A stretch of DNA of 11,489 bases from positions 1-11,489 of the forward strand of contig JBJHBY010000104.1 of assembly GCA_050485745.1 (NCBI GenBank), read 5' to 3'. Under the pieces are notes generated by a model. The model had not been told where the DNA came from and did not search any database. It saw only the letters and a program-made list of their open reading frames with translations. Position numbers and translations under genes: made by a program. This document shows positions 1-6,210 of this stretch, in pieces. The stretch's first letter is position 1. Every line of letters begins with the position of its first letter. This stretch comes from JBJHBY01 sp050485745. Its GTDB lineage: Bacteria; Pseudomonadota; Gammaproteobacteria; Pseudomonadales; CAMLJR01.

Positions 1-20
1 CCGGAACTCCTCGCCGGATC

Positions 21-56
21 GTAGGCCGGGTTAGCCGCAAAGCGGCGTAACCCGGC
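21..56 (+). repeat. REP-like unit 1 (GTAG-headed hairpin)
   Basis: GTAG is followed by an imperfect palindrome. CCGGGTTA (26-33) pairs with TAACCCGG (48-55), and GCCGC (34-38) pairs with GCGGC (42-46) around an AAA loop, leaving one bulged G at 47. It forms the left end of element A. Confidence 0.8.
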
Positions 57-155
57 GTTCTCACCGTGATTGAATCTCGTGCCGATGTGGGCTCTGGAGC
101 CATCCCGGGGGGCTGCGCAGGCGCCTCCCCGGGAACGTCCGGCGTGGGTGGTGAC

Positions 156-191
156 GCTGGGTTACGCCGCGTAGCGGCTAACCCGGCCTAC
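156..191 (-). repeat. REP-like unit 2 (inverted)
   Basis: This is the same palindrome as unit 1 in reverse orientation. It reads GGGTTACGC...GCTAACCC and ends in CTAC. It forms the right end of element A. The loop is GTA instead of TTT. Confidence 0.8.
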
Positions 192-230
192 GACTCGGCA
201 CGGAGTCCGGAGGCTCGCTGGTGGGGTGAC

Positions 231-266
231 GCTGGGTTACGCGGCTGCGTCGCTAACCCAGCCTGC
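231..266 (-). repeat. REP-like unit 3, solitary and degenerate
   Basis: It has GCTGGGTTACGCGG on one side and CGCTAACCCAGC on the other. The end reads CTGC where intact units have CTAC. It stands alone between element A and smr. Between it and the smr ribosome binding site (267-402) I see no gene, only a short TGGTCG-type run at 322-335 and no convincing promoter. Confidence 0.7.
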
Positions 267-414
267 CCGCGCGCCAACCGTCTGTGCCGCATGCGCAAAT
301 ACCGATGCCGCGACCCGGCCGTGGTCGTGGTCGTGGACTGCGATCACACAGCCTTGCGTGTCGTTATTGCCCTGGCCGAAAATGGTGGTCCATCCGGTGT
401 TCGGGAGATGGGCC

Positions 415-987
415 ATGGGCCAGGACGATGAAGACTTCCGTCGCGAGATGGCCGGCGTGCGGCCCATACGCGCGCCCGACCGGGTGCCGATCCGTCGCGA
501 AGACGTCTCCGCGCTGGCGGTCGCCGCGCGGCGCCGGTCTGCTGCGGCCGTTGAGGCCGAGCGCAACCCCCTCGGCCTCGATGCCATTGAACGGCTCGAT
601 GCCTGGTATCCCCTCAGTTTTTGCCGCCCCGGTGTGCAGCATGGCGTTTTCCGCAAGCTCAAGCAGGGGCGCTACACCATCGACGCGCGTCTCGATCTGC
701 ATCGCATGACGGCGGAACAGGCGCGCAATGAAGTCTTCGGTTTTATCCGCGAGGCTCACGAACTGGACCTGCGTACCCTGCTGATCGTCCACGGTCGTGG
801 CCTGCATCACGGCGGCAAGCCGGATGGCAGCGTGCTCAAGAGTTACGTCAATCACTGGCTGCCGCAGTTCGAGGAGGTACAGGCCTTCGTCAGTGCGCAG
901 CCGCAGCACGGCGGTGTTGGTGCGGTCTATGTGATGCTGAAAAAAAGCGAACGCAGCCGCCTCGCCAACCGCGAGCGCTTCTCGTAG
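415..987 (+). CDS. Smr-domain protein (SmrA/YdaL-like predicted endonuclease)
   Basis: The product is 190 residues, close to the usual size of single-domain gammaproteobacterial Smr proteins. The Smr domain covers about residues 85-180. It has the N-terminal signature LDLHRMT (93-99), the second signature VHGRG (125-129) followed by GGKPDGSVLKSYVNHWL, and a conserved tail VYVMLKKSERS. Smr domains are nucleases or nicking enzymes related to the MutS2 C-terminus; the substrate of this stand-alone type is unsettled. Residues 1-60 are charged and probably flexible. ATG 415 is preferred because GGGAG (403-407) sits 7 nt before it and MGQDDEDFRREM is a typical beginning. The in-frame ATG at 382 lacks a good site. 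The usual LDLHG glycine is Arg here. The gene is isolated between repeats, and its TAG stop lies in unit 4. Confidence 0.88.
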   Translation: MGQDDEDFRREMAGVRPIRAPDRVPIRREDVSALAVAARRRSAAAVEAERNPLGLDAIERLDAWYPLSFCRPGVQHGVFRKLKQGRYTIDARLDLHRMTAEQARNEVFGFIREAHELDLRTLLIVHGRGLHHGGKPDGSVLKSYVNHWLPQFEEVQAFVSAQPQHGGVGAVYVMLKKSERSRLANRERFS

Positions 988-1024
988 GCGGGGTTACGCG
1001 GTATCGCCGCTAACCGCAGCCTGC
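984..1024 (-). repeat. REP-like unit 4, degenerate, overlapping the smr stop codon
   Basis: GGTTA/TAACC and GCGG/CCGC stems are visible (992-1015), with GTAG at 984-987 and CTGC at 1021-1024. The TAG of GTAG is the smr stop codon. The unit is more decayed than the others, and its outer arms no longer match well. Confidence 0.55.
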
Positions 1025-1044
1025 GGTGCCATGGCTTCGGGGCC

Positions 1045-1078
1045 GTAGGCTGGGTTAGCGCAAAGCGCGTAACCCGGC
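1045..1078 (+). repeat. REP-like unit 5
   Basis: GTAG head followed by CTGGGTTAGCGC, AAA loop, GCGCGTAACCCGG. Its inner stem is one base pair shorter than that of unit 1. It forms the left end of element B. Confidence 0.8.
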
Positions 1079-1175
1079 GTCACCACCCAGGCCAGATGTT
1101 CCCGGGAGTTTGTCACGAAGCTCCCCGGGGTGATCCGGGCCCCGTATTGGCGCGGGGTTCGATGAAGGTGAGAGC

Positions 1176-1211
1176 GCTGGGTTACGCCGCTTTGCGGCTA
1201 ACCCAGCCTAC
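1176..1211 (-). repeat. REP-like unit 6 (inverted)
   Basis: It reads GCTGGGTTACGCCGC, TTT loop, GCGGCTAACCCAGC and ends in CTAC. It is almost identical to the reverse complement of unit 1. It forms the right end of element B and lies 27 bp downstream of the stop of the minus-strand PA4642-like gene. Confidence 0.8.
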
Positions 1212-1238
1212 GCAAATTGCGGTCTTTTTCGGGGTGGC

Positions 1239-1529
1239 TCAGGCGGCGCCGTTGCGGGTGAGGATCTCCGCGTACTCGGTGCTGCTGCGGTGCTCGCGCA
1301 CGTAGTCGAGCACGCTGCGGCCGCGCGGATCGCGGGCGTTGATGTTGTGGCCCTGCTCCAGAAAAAAACCCACAAAGATTTCGAAATCCTCGGCGCGCAT
1401 TGCCTGATAGGCCTTCATCAGCATATGGAAGTCCGCCTCGATGTCTTCCGCGGGCTTCACATCGAGAAACTCCCGTACCCGGGCCTCGGTCCAGACTTCG
1501 TCGATGACTTGCTGTTTGTCCTTGCGCAT
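1239..1529 (-). CDS. PA4642-like small conserved protein with ankyrin-like C-terminus
   Basis: The product is a 96-residue soluble protein without signal peptide or membrane segment. The start MRKDKQQVIDEVWTEARVRE and the following FHMLMKAYQAMRAEDFEIFV resemble the PA4642 family of Pseudomonas and relatives as I remember it. Residues about 52-95 look like a single degenerate ankyrin-type helix pair, with FLEQGHNINARDPRGRSVLD. Function is unknown; a protein-protein contact role would be a guess. The start is ATG at 1529, with AGGTG about 4 nt upstream. It lies 92 bp after gatB on the same strand, so it may be a distal member of the gatCAB transcript. Two hairpins in the gap (1545-1565 and 1581-1600) could reduce read-through. 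Family assignment is from recall. Confidence 0.82.
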   Translation of the reverse strand: MRKDKQQVIDEVWTEARVREFLDVKPAEDIEADFHMLMKAYQAMRAEDFEIFVGFFLEQGHNINARDPRGRSVLDYVREHRSSTEYAEILTRNGAA

Positions 1530-1544
1530 GCTTCACCTGTCAAC

Positions 1545-1565
1545 GGGCGCAGCAGGTGCGCGCCC
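1545..1565. other. Hairpin in the gatB to PA4642-like spacer
   Basis: GGGCGC (1545-1550) pairs with GCGCCC (1560-1565) around a 9-nt loop. A TTT follows only on the plus strand, the wrong side for stopping gatB transcription. On the minus strand it lies just ahead of the ribosome binding site of the PA4642-like gene, so it could affect that gene's translation. It is a structure only; its function is uncertain. Confidence 0.35.
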
Positions 1566-1580
1566 TTTCATCATGGAAGA

Positions 1581-1600
1581 GTGGCCCGGGGCGGGGCCAC
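1581..1600 (-). terminator. Possible weak terminator after gatB
   Basis: GTGGCCC (1581-1587) pairs with GGGCCAC (1594-1600) around a 6-nt loop, 21 bp downstream of the gatB stop. On the minus strand only TCTTCC follows, with no real U-run, so it would at best attenuate transcription into the next gene. Confidence 0.3.
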
Positions 1601-1621
1601 CATCGATACACCGTATCCCGT

Positions 1622-3088
1622 TCAGCCGCCGTCGAGCTTGCGGGTCAGCAGTTCGTTGATCACCTGCGGGTTGGCCTGGCCCTTTGAAGCCTTCATCACC
1701 GGGCCCACCAGGGAGTTCTTCAGCTTTTTGCGCTTCTTCTCGTCCGCCGCGGCGTACTGGGCGACGATGTCTGCCTGCTCGGCCAGCACCGCATCCACCA
1801 GCGCCTCGATCGCACCGGTGTCGGACACCTGCTCAAGGCCGTGCTCGTGGATCAGCGCGTCGACGTCATCCCCCTTGCCCTGCCACAGCAGATCGAAGAC
1901 CTGCTTGCCCAGCTTGCCGGACAGGGTGCCATCCTTGATGCGGGCGATCAGCTGTGCCAGTTGCTCCGGTGTCACCGGGCAGTCGGAGATGGCGAGATCG
2001 TGCTGGTTGAGGCGCGCGGCGACCTCACCCATCACCCAGTTCGCCGCCAGCTTTGGCTCGCCGCTCGCCCGGGCGCAGGCCTCAAAATAGTCCGCCGTGG
2101 CGCGCTCTGCGGTGAGCACCCCGGCATCATAGGCCGGCAGGCCGTACTCGCGGACAAAACGCTCACGGCGCTGGTCCGGCAGTTCCGGCAGCTGCGCGCG
2201 CAACTCCTCGATCAGGGTTTCGGAGACCTCAACCGGCAGCAGATCGGGGCAGGGGAAGTAACGGTAGTCATTGGCTTCCTCCTTGCTGCGCATACCCCGG
2301 GCCACGCCGGTGTCGCCGTTGTACAGGCGTGTTTCCTGCACCACGCTGCCGCCGTCCTCGAGCACTTCGATCTGCCGTGCCACCTCCAGGGCAATGGCAT
2401 CCTCCATGAAGCGGAAGGAGTTGAGGTTCTTGGTTTCGGTGCGGGTGCCGAGCACCTCGCTGCCCAGCGGGCGCACGGAGATATTCACGTCGAAGCGCAT
2501 TGAGCCCTGGGACATGTCGCCATCGCAGATGCCCAGGGTGGTGACGATGGCGTGCAGCTTGCGCGCACAGGCCACGGCCTCCTCGGCGCTGCGCATGTCC
2601 GGCTCCGTCACCACTTCGATCAACGGCGTGCCGGCGCGGTTCAGGTCGATGCCGGTCATGCCGTGGCCCGCTGCATCAAAGAACGTTTCGTGCAGGGACT
2701 TGCCGGCATCCTCTTCCAGGTGGGCGTGATGGATACGTACCCGCTTGCTGTGGCCATTGGCGAGTTCGATATCCACATGCCCGGGGCCGACGATGGGCTC
2801 GGCCAGTTGCGTGGTCTGGTAGCCCTTGGGCAGGTCCGGGTAGAAGTAGTTCTTGCGCTCGAACACGCTGCGCCGGCCGATCTCCGCATCGATGGCGAGG
2901 CCGAACAGGATGGCACTGCGCACCGCGCCCTCGTTCAGCACCGGCAGGGTGCCGGGCAGGGCCAGGTCAATGGCATTGGCCTGGGTGTTGGGTTCGGCAC
3001 CGAAAGCGGTGGCGCTGCCGGAAAAGATTTTCGAGCGGGTGGCGAGCTGGATGTGTACTTCCAGGCCGATCACGGTTTCCCATTGCAT
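1622..3088 (-). CDS. gatB: Asp-tRNA(Asn)/Glu-tRNA(Gln) amidotransferase subunit B
   Basis: GatB is the tRNA-binding, kinase-like subunit of cytoplasmic GatCAB. It phosphorylates the Asp or Glu carried by mischarged tRNA and then uses ammonia channelled from GatA to make Asn-tRNA or Gln-tRNA. The 488 residues fit the family (about 475-490). Family blocks are IGLEVHIQL (7-15), FERKNYFYPDLPKGYQ (76-91), HLEEDAGK (123-130) and DLNRAGTPLIEVVTEPD (148-164). The helical YqeY-like C-terminal domain runs from about 340 and carries VGPVMKASKGQANP near the end. The start is fixed by ATG 3088, 2 nt after the gatA stop (TGACCATG), with GGGAGG inside the gatA end as ribosome binding site. The two subunits are therefore probably translationally coupled. 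Confidence 0.97.
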   Translation of the reverse strand: MQWETVIGLEVHIQLATRSKIFSGSATAFGAEPNTQANAIDLALPGTLPVLNEGAVRSAILFGLAIDAEIGRRSVFERKNYFYPDLPKGYQTTQLAEPIVGPGHVDIELANGHSKRVRIHHAHLEEDAGKSLHETFFDAAGHGMTGIDLNRAGTPLIEVVTEPDMRSAEEAVACARKLHAIVTTLGICDGDMSQGSMRFDVNISVRPLGSEVLGTRTETKNLNSFRFMEDAIALEVARQIEVLEDGGSVVQETRLYNGDTGVARGMRSKEEANDYRYFPCPDLLPVEVSETLIEELRAQLPELPDQRRERFVREYGLPAYDAGVLTAERATADYFEACARASGEPKLAANWVMGEVAARLNQHDLAISDCPVTPEQLAQLIARIKDGTLSGKLGKQVFDLLWQGKGDDVDALIHEHGLEQVSDTGAIEALVDAVLAEQADIVAQYAAADEKKRKKLKNSLVGPVMKASKGQANPQVINELLTRKLDGG

Positions 3089-3090
3089 GG

Positions 3091-4557
3091 TCAGTTCCCT
3101 CCCGCCCGCGGATCCCTGGGGCGCTGCAGGTGCCAGTCGGTGGCCAGCTGGTAGCGGTGGGCGACATTGAGCAGGCGCGCCTCGTCGAAGTCGCGGCCGA
3201 TCAACTGCAGGCCGGCCGGCTTGCCGCCGATCAGGCCGCAGGGAATCGACAGGGCCGGTACCCCGGCCAGATTGCTGGCGATGGTGAAGATATCCTCGAG
3301 ATACATGGTCACCGGGTCGTTACTCTTGGCGCCCAGGGGGAAGGCAGTGCCCGGCGCGGTCGGCCCCATGATTACGTCGACCTCGCGAAAGGCCTGCACG
3401 AAATCCTCGCGGATCAGGCGCCGCACCTGCTGGGCCTTGCGGTAATAGGCGTCGTAGAAACCGGCGGAGAGGGCGTAGGTGCCGACCATGATGCGGCGCT
3501 GCACTTCCGCGCCAAAGCCCTCGGCGCGGGTGCGGGTGTAGAGGTCGAGCAGATCCCGCGGGTCTTCGCAGCGATAGCCATAGCGCACGCCGTCGTAGCG
3601 CGACAGGTTGCTGGAGGCCTCCGCCGGCGCGATGACGTAGTAACAGGGTACGGCCAGGGCGGTGTGCGGCAGGCTGATGTCGACCACGGTCGCACCCTGG
3701 CGTTCGAATTCGGCGATGGCCTCGCGCACCAGCGCGGCCATGGCCGGGGGCAGGTCGTCACTGAAGTACTCCCTGGGCAGGCCGATGCGCAGGCCGGCGA
3801 TGGGCGCGTCGATACCCGTCGTATAGTCCTCGGTATCGCGCTGCTCGCTGGTGGAGTCCAGCGGGTCGAAGCCGGCCATGGCGCCGAGCAGCAGCGCGGC
3901 ATCCTCGGCGCTGTGGGCCATCGGCCCGGCCTGGTCGAGGCTGGAGGCGAAGGCAATCATGCCGTAGCGGGACACGCGCCCATAGGTGGGCTTGAGCCCG
4001 GTCAGCCCGGTCAGTGCCGCGGGTTGGCGAATCGAGCCACCGGTATCGCTGCCGGTGGCCGCCGCCGCCAGGCCCGCGGCCACAGCAGCAGCGGAACCGC
4101 CCGAGGAGCCACCGGGTACGCAATCGGTGGCCCAGGGGTTGCGCACCGGCCCGAAGTACGACGTTTCGTTGGAGGAGCCCATGGCGAACTCGTCCATGTT
4201 GGTCTTGCCCAGGCACACGGCCCCGGCAGTAGCCAGGCGCTGCACGATGGTGGCGTCATAGGGCGGGAAAAAGTTGTGCAGCATCTTCGAGCCGCAGCTG
4301 GTGCGCTGGCCGCGGGTGCAGAAAATGTCCTTGTGGGCGATGGGCAAACCGCACAGGGGGCCGCCCTGGCCACGGCGGCGGGCGTCGTCGGCGGCGCGGG
4401 CGGCGGCCAGCGCCGGCTCCGCGTTGACATTGACGTAGCTGTTGAGCTGCGGATCCAGGCGCTCGATACGGTCGAGGAAATGCCGGGTCAATTCCTCGCT
4501 CGAAACCTCACCGCGCTGCAGCAGATCGAGCAGCTCCCGGGCACTGTGCTGATGCAT
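3091..4557 (-). CDS. gatA: Asp-tRNA(Asn)/Glu-tRNA(Gln) amidotransferase subunit A
   Basis: GatA is the glutaminase subunit of GatCAB. It releases ammonia from glutamine (or asparagine) and passes it to GatB. It belongs to the amidase-signature family. The Ser-cisSer-Lys triad can be placed as Lys76 (in LPIAHKD), Ser151 (in PGGSSGGSAAAVAAG) and Ser175 (in GSDTGGSIRQPA), the same spacing as Lys79/Ser154/Ser178 of the Staphylococcus aureus enzyme. The length is 488 residues, normal for the family. It happens to have the same nucleotide length as gatB (1467). The start is ATG 4557, with AGGA 9 nt upstream. It is the second gene of gatC-gatA-gatB; the 61-bp spacer before it contains a duplicate of the gatC end. 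Confidence 0.97.
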   Translation of the reverse strand: MHQHSARELLDLLQRGEVSSEELTRHFLDRIERLDPQLNSYVNVNAEPALAAARAADDARRRGQGGPLCGLPIAHKDIFCTRGQRTSCGSKMLHNFFPPYDATIVQRLATAGAVCLGKTNMDEFAMGSSNETSYFGPVRNPWATDCVPGGSSGGSAAAVAAGLAAAATGSDTGGSIRQPAALTGLTGLKPTYGRVSRYGMIAFASSLDQAGPMAHSAEDAALLLGAMAGFDPLDSTSEQRDTEDYTTGIDAPIAGLRIGLPREYFSDDLPPAMAALVREAIAEFERQGATVVDISLPHTALAVPCYYVIAPAEASSNLSRYDGVRYGYRCEDPRDLLDLYTRTRAEGFGAEVQRRIMVGTYALSAGFYDAYYRKAQQVRRLIREDFVQAFREVDVIMGPTAPGTAFPLGAKSNDPVTMYLEDIFTIASNLAGVPALSIPCGLIGGKPAGLQLIGRDFDEARLLNVAHRYQLATDWHLQRPRDPRAGGN

Positions 4558-4579
4558 GTCGTGAAATCCTCGCTGGCTC

Positions 4580-4630
4580 GATCGCCGCTTATTCAGTGAT
4601 CACTGGCCTGATGATCGCCTATTCAATCAC
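4580..4630 (-). repeat. In-frame direct repeat of the gatC 3' end and stop codon
   Basis: On the plus strand the second copy (4580-4603) is GATCGCC-GCT-TATTCA-GTG-ATCAC and the first copy (4613-4630) is GATCGCC-TATTCA-ATCAC. All 18 bases of the shorter copy match, with two 3-nt gaps. Read as gatC codons, the first copy is V-I-E-stop-A-I and the second is V-I-T-E-stop-A-A-I in the same frame, separated by three codons. The spacer copy also contains the 12-bp palindrome CAGTGATCACTG (4594-4605). Confidence 0.6.
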
Positions 4631-4906
4631 CCGGGGTACCAGGAACAGGCCCTGCTCGGTGGCGGGTGCGCCGGCCATCAGGACCTCGCGCTGGTTCTGC
4701 TCGGTCACCGCGTCCGGGCGCAGGCGCTGCACCGCGTCCCGCGGGTGTGCCATGGGGGCGACGCCCTCGGTCGCGGCCGCCTGCAGCTGGTCGATCATGC
4801 CGAGGATGCTGTCCAGGCGCTGCTGCAAGGCCGGCAGCTGTTCGGGGTCGAGTTGCAGGCGGGCGAGGTGGGCCACGCGCAGCATGGTGTCGGTGTCGAT
4901 TGCCAT
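4619..4906 (-). CDS. gatC: Asp-tRNA(Asn)/Glu-tRNA(Gln) amidotransferase subunit C
   Basis: GatC is the small subunit that wraps around GatA and GatB and stabilises the complex. The product has 95 residues, the normal size. The N-terminus has the family pattern VAHLARLQLDPEQ (11-23), followed by a helix with LDSILGMIDQL (31-41). The middle has VAPMAHPRDAVQRLRPDAV, and the C-terminus ends GLFLVPRVIE, as usual for GatC. The start is ATG 4906. The frame stays open upstream to 5080, but that extension runs into the mreB promoter region and does not look like GatC. The ribosome binding site is poor (only GGA about 9 nt upstream). It is the first gene of the gat operon and is divergent from mreB. 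Its TAG stop is followed in frame by nine codons and a TAA. Confidence 0.95.
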   Translation of the reverse strand: MAIDTDTMLRVAHLARLQLDPEQLPALQQRLDSILGMIDQLQAAATEGVAPMAHPRDAVQRLRPDAVTEQNQREVLMAGAPATEQGLFLVPRVIE

Positions 4907-5002
4907 GGTCGTTGTCCGGTGAGGCGAGTGGCGCCGGGGCGATCGTCGCGGGAATGGCCTTTCCAACTGCAAAAACGGCGCTAAACTTACCACATCTGTG
5001 CC

Positions 5003-5031
5003 TTGCCCTGAATCCCCGCCATTGCTACATT
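5003..5031 (+). promoter_or_regulatory. Candidate sigma-70 promoter for mreB
   Basis: TTGCCC (5003-5008) and TACATT (5026-5031) are 17 bp apart, about 115 bp before the mreB start. This is the best match I find by eye in the 238-bp gatC-mreB gap. A transcript from here would have a leader of about 107 nt, with a small GGCCC/GGGCC hairpin at 5073-5086. A weaker minus-strand candidate for gatC (TTCAGG, N17, TAAGTT; plus coordinates 5012 to 4984) overlaps its -35 side. Confidence 0.35.
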
Positions 5032-5144
5032 GGCGCGTTTTAGTGCAGCTTCCCGTCGTCATACCCGGAGCAGGCCCCATCGGGCCCCCTGGCAGCGGAA
5101 AGTCGGGCGTGTTTCACGCAGGTTGCCGGAGGATAGACACAAGC

Positions 5145-6182
5145 ATGATCAAACTGATTCGGGGGATGTTCTCCAACGACCTGTCCATCGATCTGGGCAC
5201 CGCCAATACCCTCATTTACGTACGCGATCAGGGCATTGTCCTGGATGAGCCCTCGGTCGTCGCCATCCGCATTCACAATGGCCAGAAGACCATCGAGGCG
5301 GTGGGCACCGAGGCCAAGCGCATGCTGGGCCGTACCCCGGGCAATATCACCGCGATCCGGCCCCTGAAGGACGGCGTCATTGCCGACTTCCAGGTCACCG
5401 AGAAAATGCTGCAGCACTTCATTGCCAAGGTGCACCAGAACAGCTTCATTCGCCCCAGTCCGCGTGTGCTCGTCGGTGTACCCTGCAAGTCGACCCAGGT
5501 TGAGCGGCGTGCGATTCGTGAGTCCTGCCTCTCCGCGGGCGCCCGTGAAGTGCGCCTGATCGAGGAGCCGATGGCGGCGGCTATCGGTGCCGGCCTGAAC
5601 GTCGAGGAGGCGACCGGCTCCATGGTGGTCGATATCGGCGGCGGCACCACCGAAATCGCGATCATTTCCCTCAATGGCATCGTTTACTCCGATTCCGTGC
5701 GCGTTGGTGGCGATCGCTTCGATGAGGCTATCATCTCCCACGTGCGTCGGGCTTACGGCTCGCTGATCGGTGATGCCACCGCCGAGCGCATCAAGCAGGA
5801 GATCGGTTGCGCCTATGCGGGCAGCGAGTTGCGTGAAATCGACGTGCGTGGCCGCAATCTGGCGGAGGGCGTACCGCGCAGCTTTACCCTGAACAGCGAA
5901 GAAATCCTCGAGGCGCTGCAGGAGCCGTTGACCACGATCGTGCAGTCGGTCAAGCGCGCCCTCGAACAGTCGCCGCCGGAACTGGCCGCGGATATCGCCG
6001 AAACCGGCATCGTGCTGACCGGTGGCGGCGCCCTGCTGCGCGATATCGACCGCCTGCTGGCTGAGGAAACCGGGCTGCCCGTGGTGGTCGCCGAAGACCC
6101 GCTGACCTGTGTTGCCCGCGGCGGTGGGCGCGCCATGGAAATCATGGATCGGCATCGCCTGGACCTGCTCTCCACTGATTGA
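5145..6182 (+). CDS. mreB: Rod shape-determining protein MreB (bacterial actin)
   Basis: MreB polymerises under the inner membrane and directs the elongasome (MreC, MreD, RodA, PBP2, RodZ) that builds the side wall. The 345 residues are normal (E. coli has 347). The actin-fold motifs are all present: phosphate-1 DLGTANT (16-22), phosphate-2 DIGGGTTEIA (163-172) and the adenosine motif GIVLTGGGALL (288-298). The hydrophobic N-terminal stretch IKLIRGMF is a typical membrane-targeting end. ATG 5145 was chosen because GGAGGA (5128-5133) lies 11 nt upstream and the family begins in this way. The open frame continues upstream to 4998 but that part is non-coding leader. mreC follows 28 bp later. Confidence 0.98.
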   Translation: MIKLIRGMFSNDLSIDLGTANTLIYVRDQGIVLDEPSVVAIRIHNGQKTIEAVGTEAKRMLGRTPGNITAIRPLKDGVIADFQVTEKMLQHFIAKVHQNSFIRPSPRVLVGVPCKSTQVERRAIRESCLSAGAREVRLIEEPMAAAIGAGLNVEEATGSMVVDIGGGTTEIAIISLNGIVYSDSVRVGGDRFDEAIISHVRRAYGSLIGDATAERIKQEIGCAYAGSELREIDVRGRNLAEGVPRSFTLNSEEILEALQEPLTTIVQSVKRALEQSPPELAADIAETGIVLTGGGALLRDIDRLLAEETGLPVVVAEDPLTCVARGGGRAMEIMDRHRLDLLSTD

Positions 6183-6195
6183 GACCGGCCGCGCC

Positions 6196-6204
6196 GGGGG
6201 AGGG
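6196..6204 (+). promoter_or_regulatory. Strong ribosome binding site that decides the mreC start
   Basis: The run GGGGGAGGG includes GGAGG at 6199-6203, which is 7 nt before the ATC at 6211. This is ideal spacing for that codon. The GTG at 6204-6206 lies inside the run, too close to use it, and is in a different frame. The ATG at 6304 in the mreC frame has no comparable site. Confidence 0.65.
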
Positions 6205-6210
6205 TGATCC

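Larger units (their letters stand above)
21..191 (+). repeat. REPIN-like element A (two inverted REP units plus spacer)
   Basis: The element starts with GTAG and ends with CTAC. Each end is a palindromic unit of about 36 bp (21-56 and 156-191). The spacer contains its own GC-rich hairpin, with CCCGGGG at 104-110 and CCCCGGG at 127-133. The reverse complement of 1045-1211 aligns along its whole length: the first 45 positions match at 42, the middle is more diverged, and the right part shares TGGGTGGTGACGC. An outward GTAG head on each of two inverted imperfect palindromes is the known layout of REPINs, which RAYT (IS200/IS605-like) transposases mobilise. The element type is inferred; no RAYT gene is in the window. 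Confidence 0.75.
1045..1211 (-). repeat. REPIN-like element B, inverted copy of element A
   Basis: It begins GTAG and ends CTAC like element A, but its reverse complement is the strand that aligns with A. Shared blocks include the 45-bp arm (1167-1211 against 21-65, 42 matches), the GC-rich central hairpin (1101-1130; CCCGGGAG against CTCCCCGGGG) and TGGGTGGTGACGC. It is 4 bp shorter than A. It lies between the convergent ends of smr and the PA4642-like gene, where strong hairpins could stop transcription from both sides; that role is inferred. Confidence 0.75.

Noticed and set aside
354..384. TTGCGT and GAAAAT as smr promoter
   Set aside because: Spacing is 19 bp and both hexamers are weak; not enough support.
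66..431. Open frame of 121 codons across the repeat region
   Set aside because: It reads through two palindromic units and has repetitive, non-protein-like sequence.
3130..4599. 489-residue plus-strand open frame opposite gatA
   Set aside because: Low-complexity Gly/Ala/Arg/His-rich translation with no recognisable domain; gatA on the other strand has a complete catalytic triad. High GC leaves antisense frames open.
4984..5012. Minus-strand TTCAGG, N17, TAAGTT as gatC promoter
   Set aside because: The -35 match is poor; kept only as a note in the mreB promoter entry.
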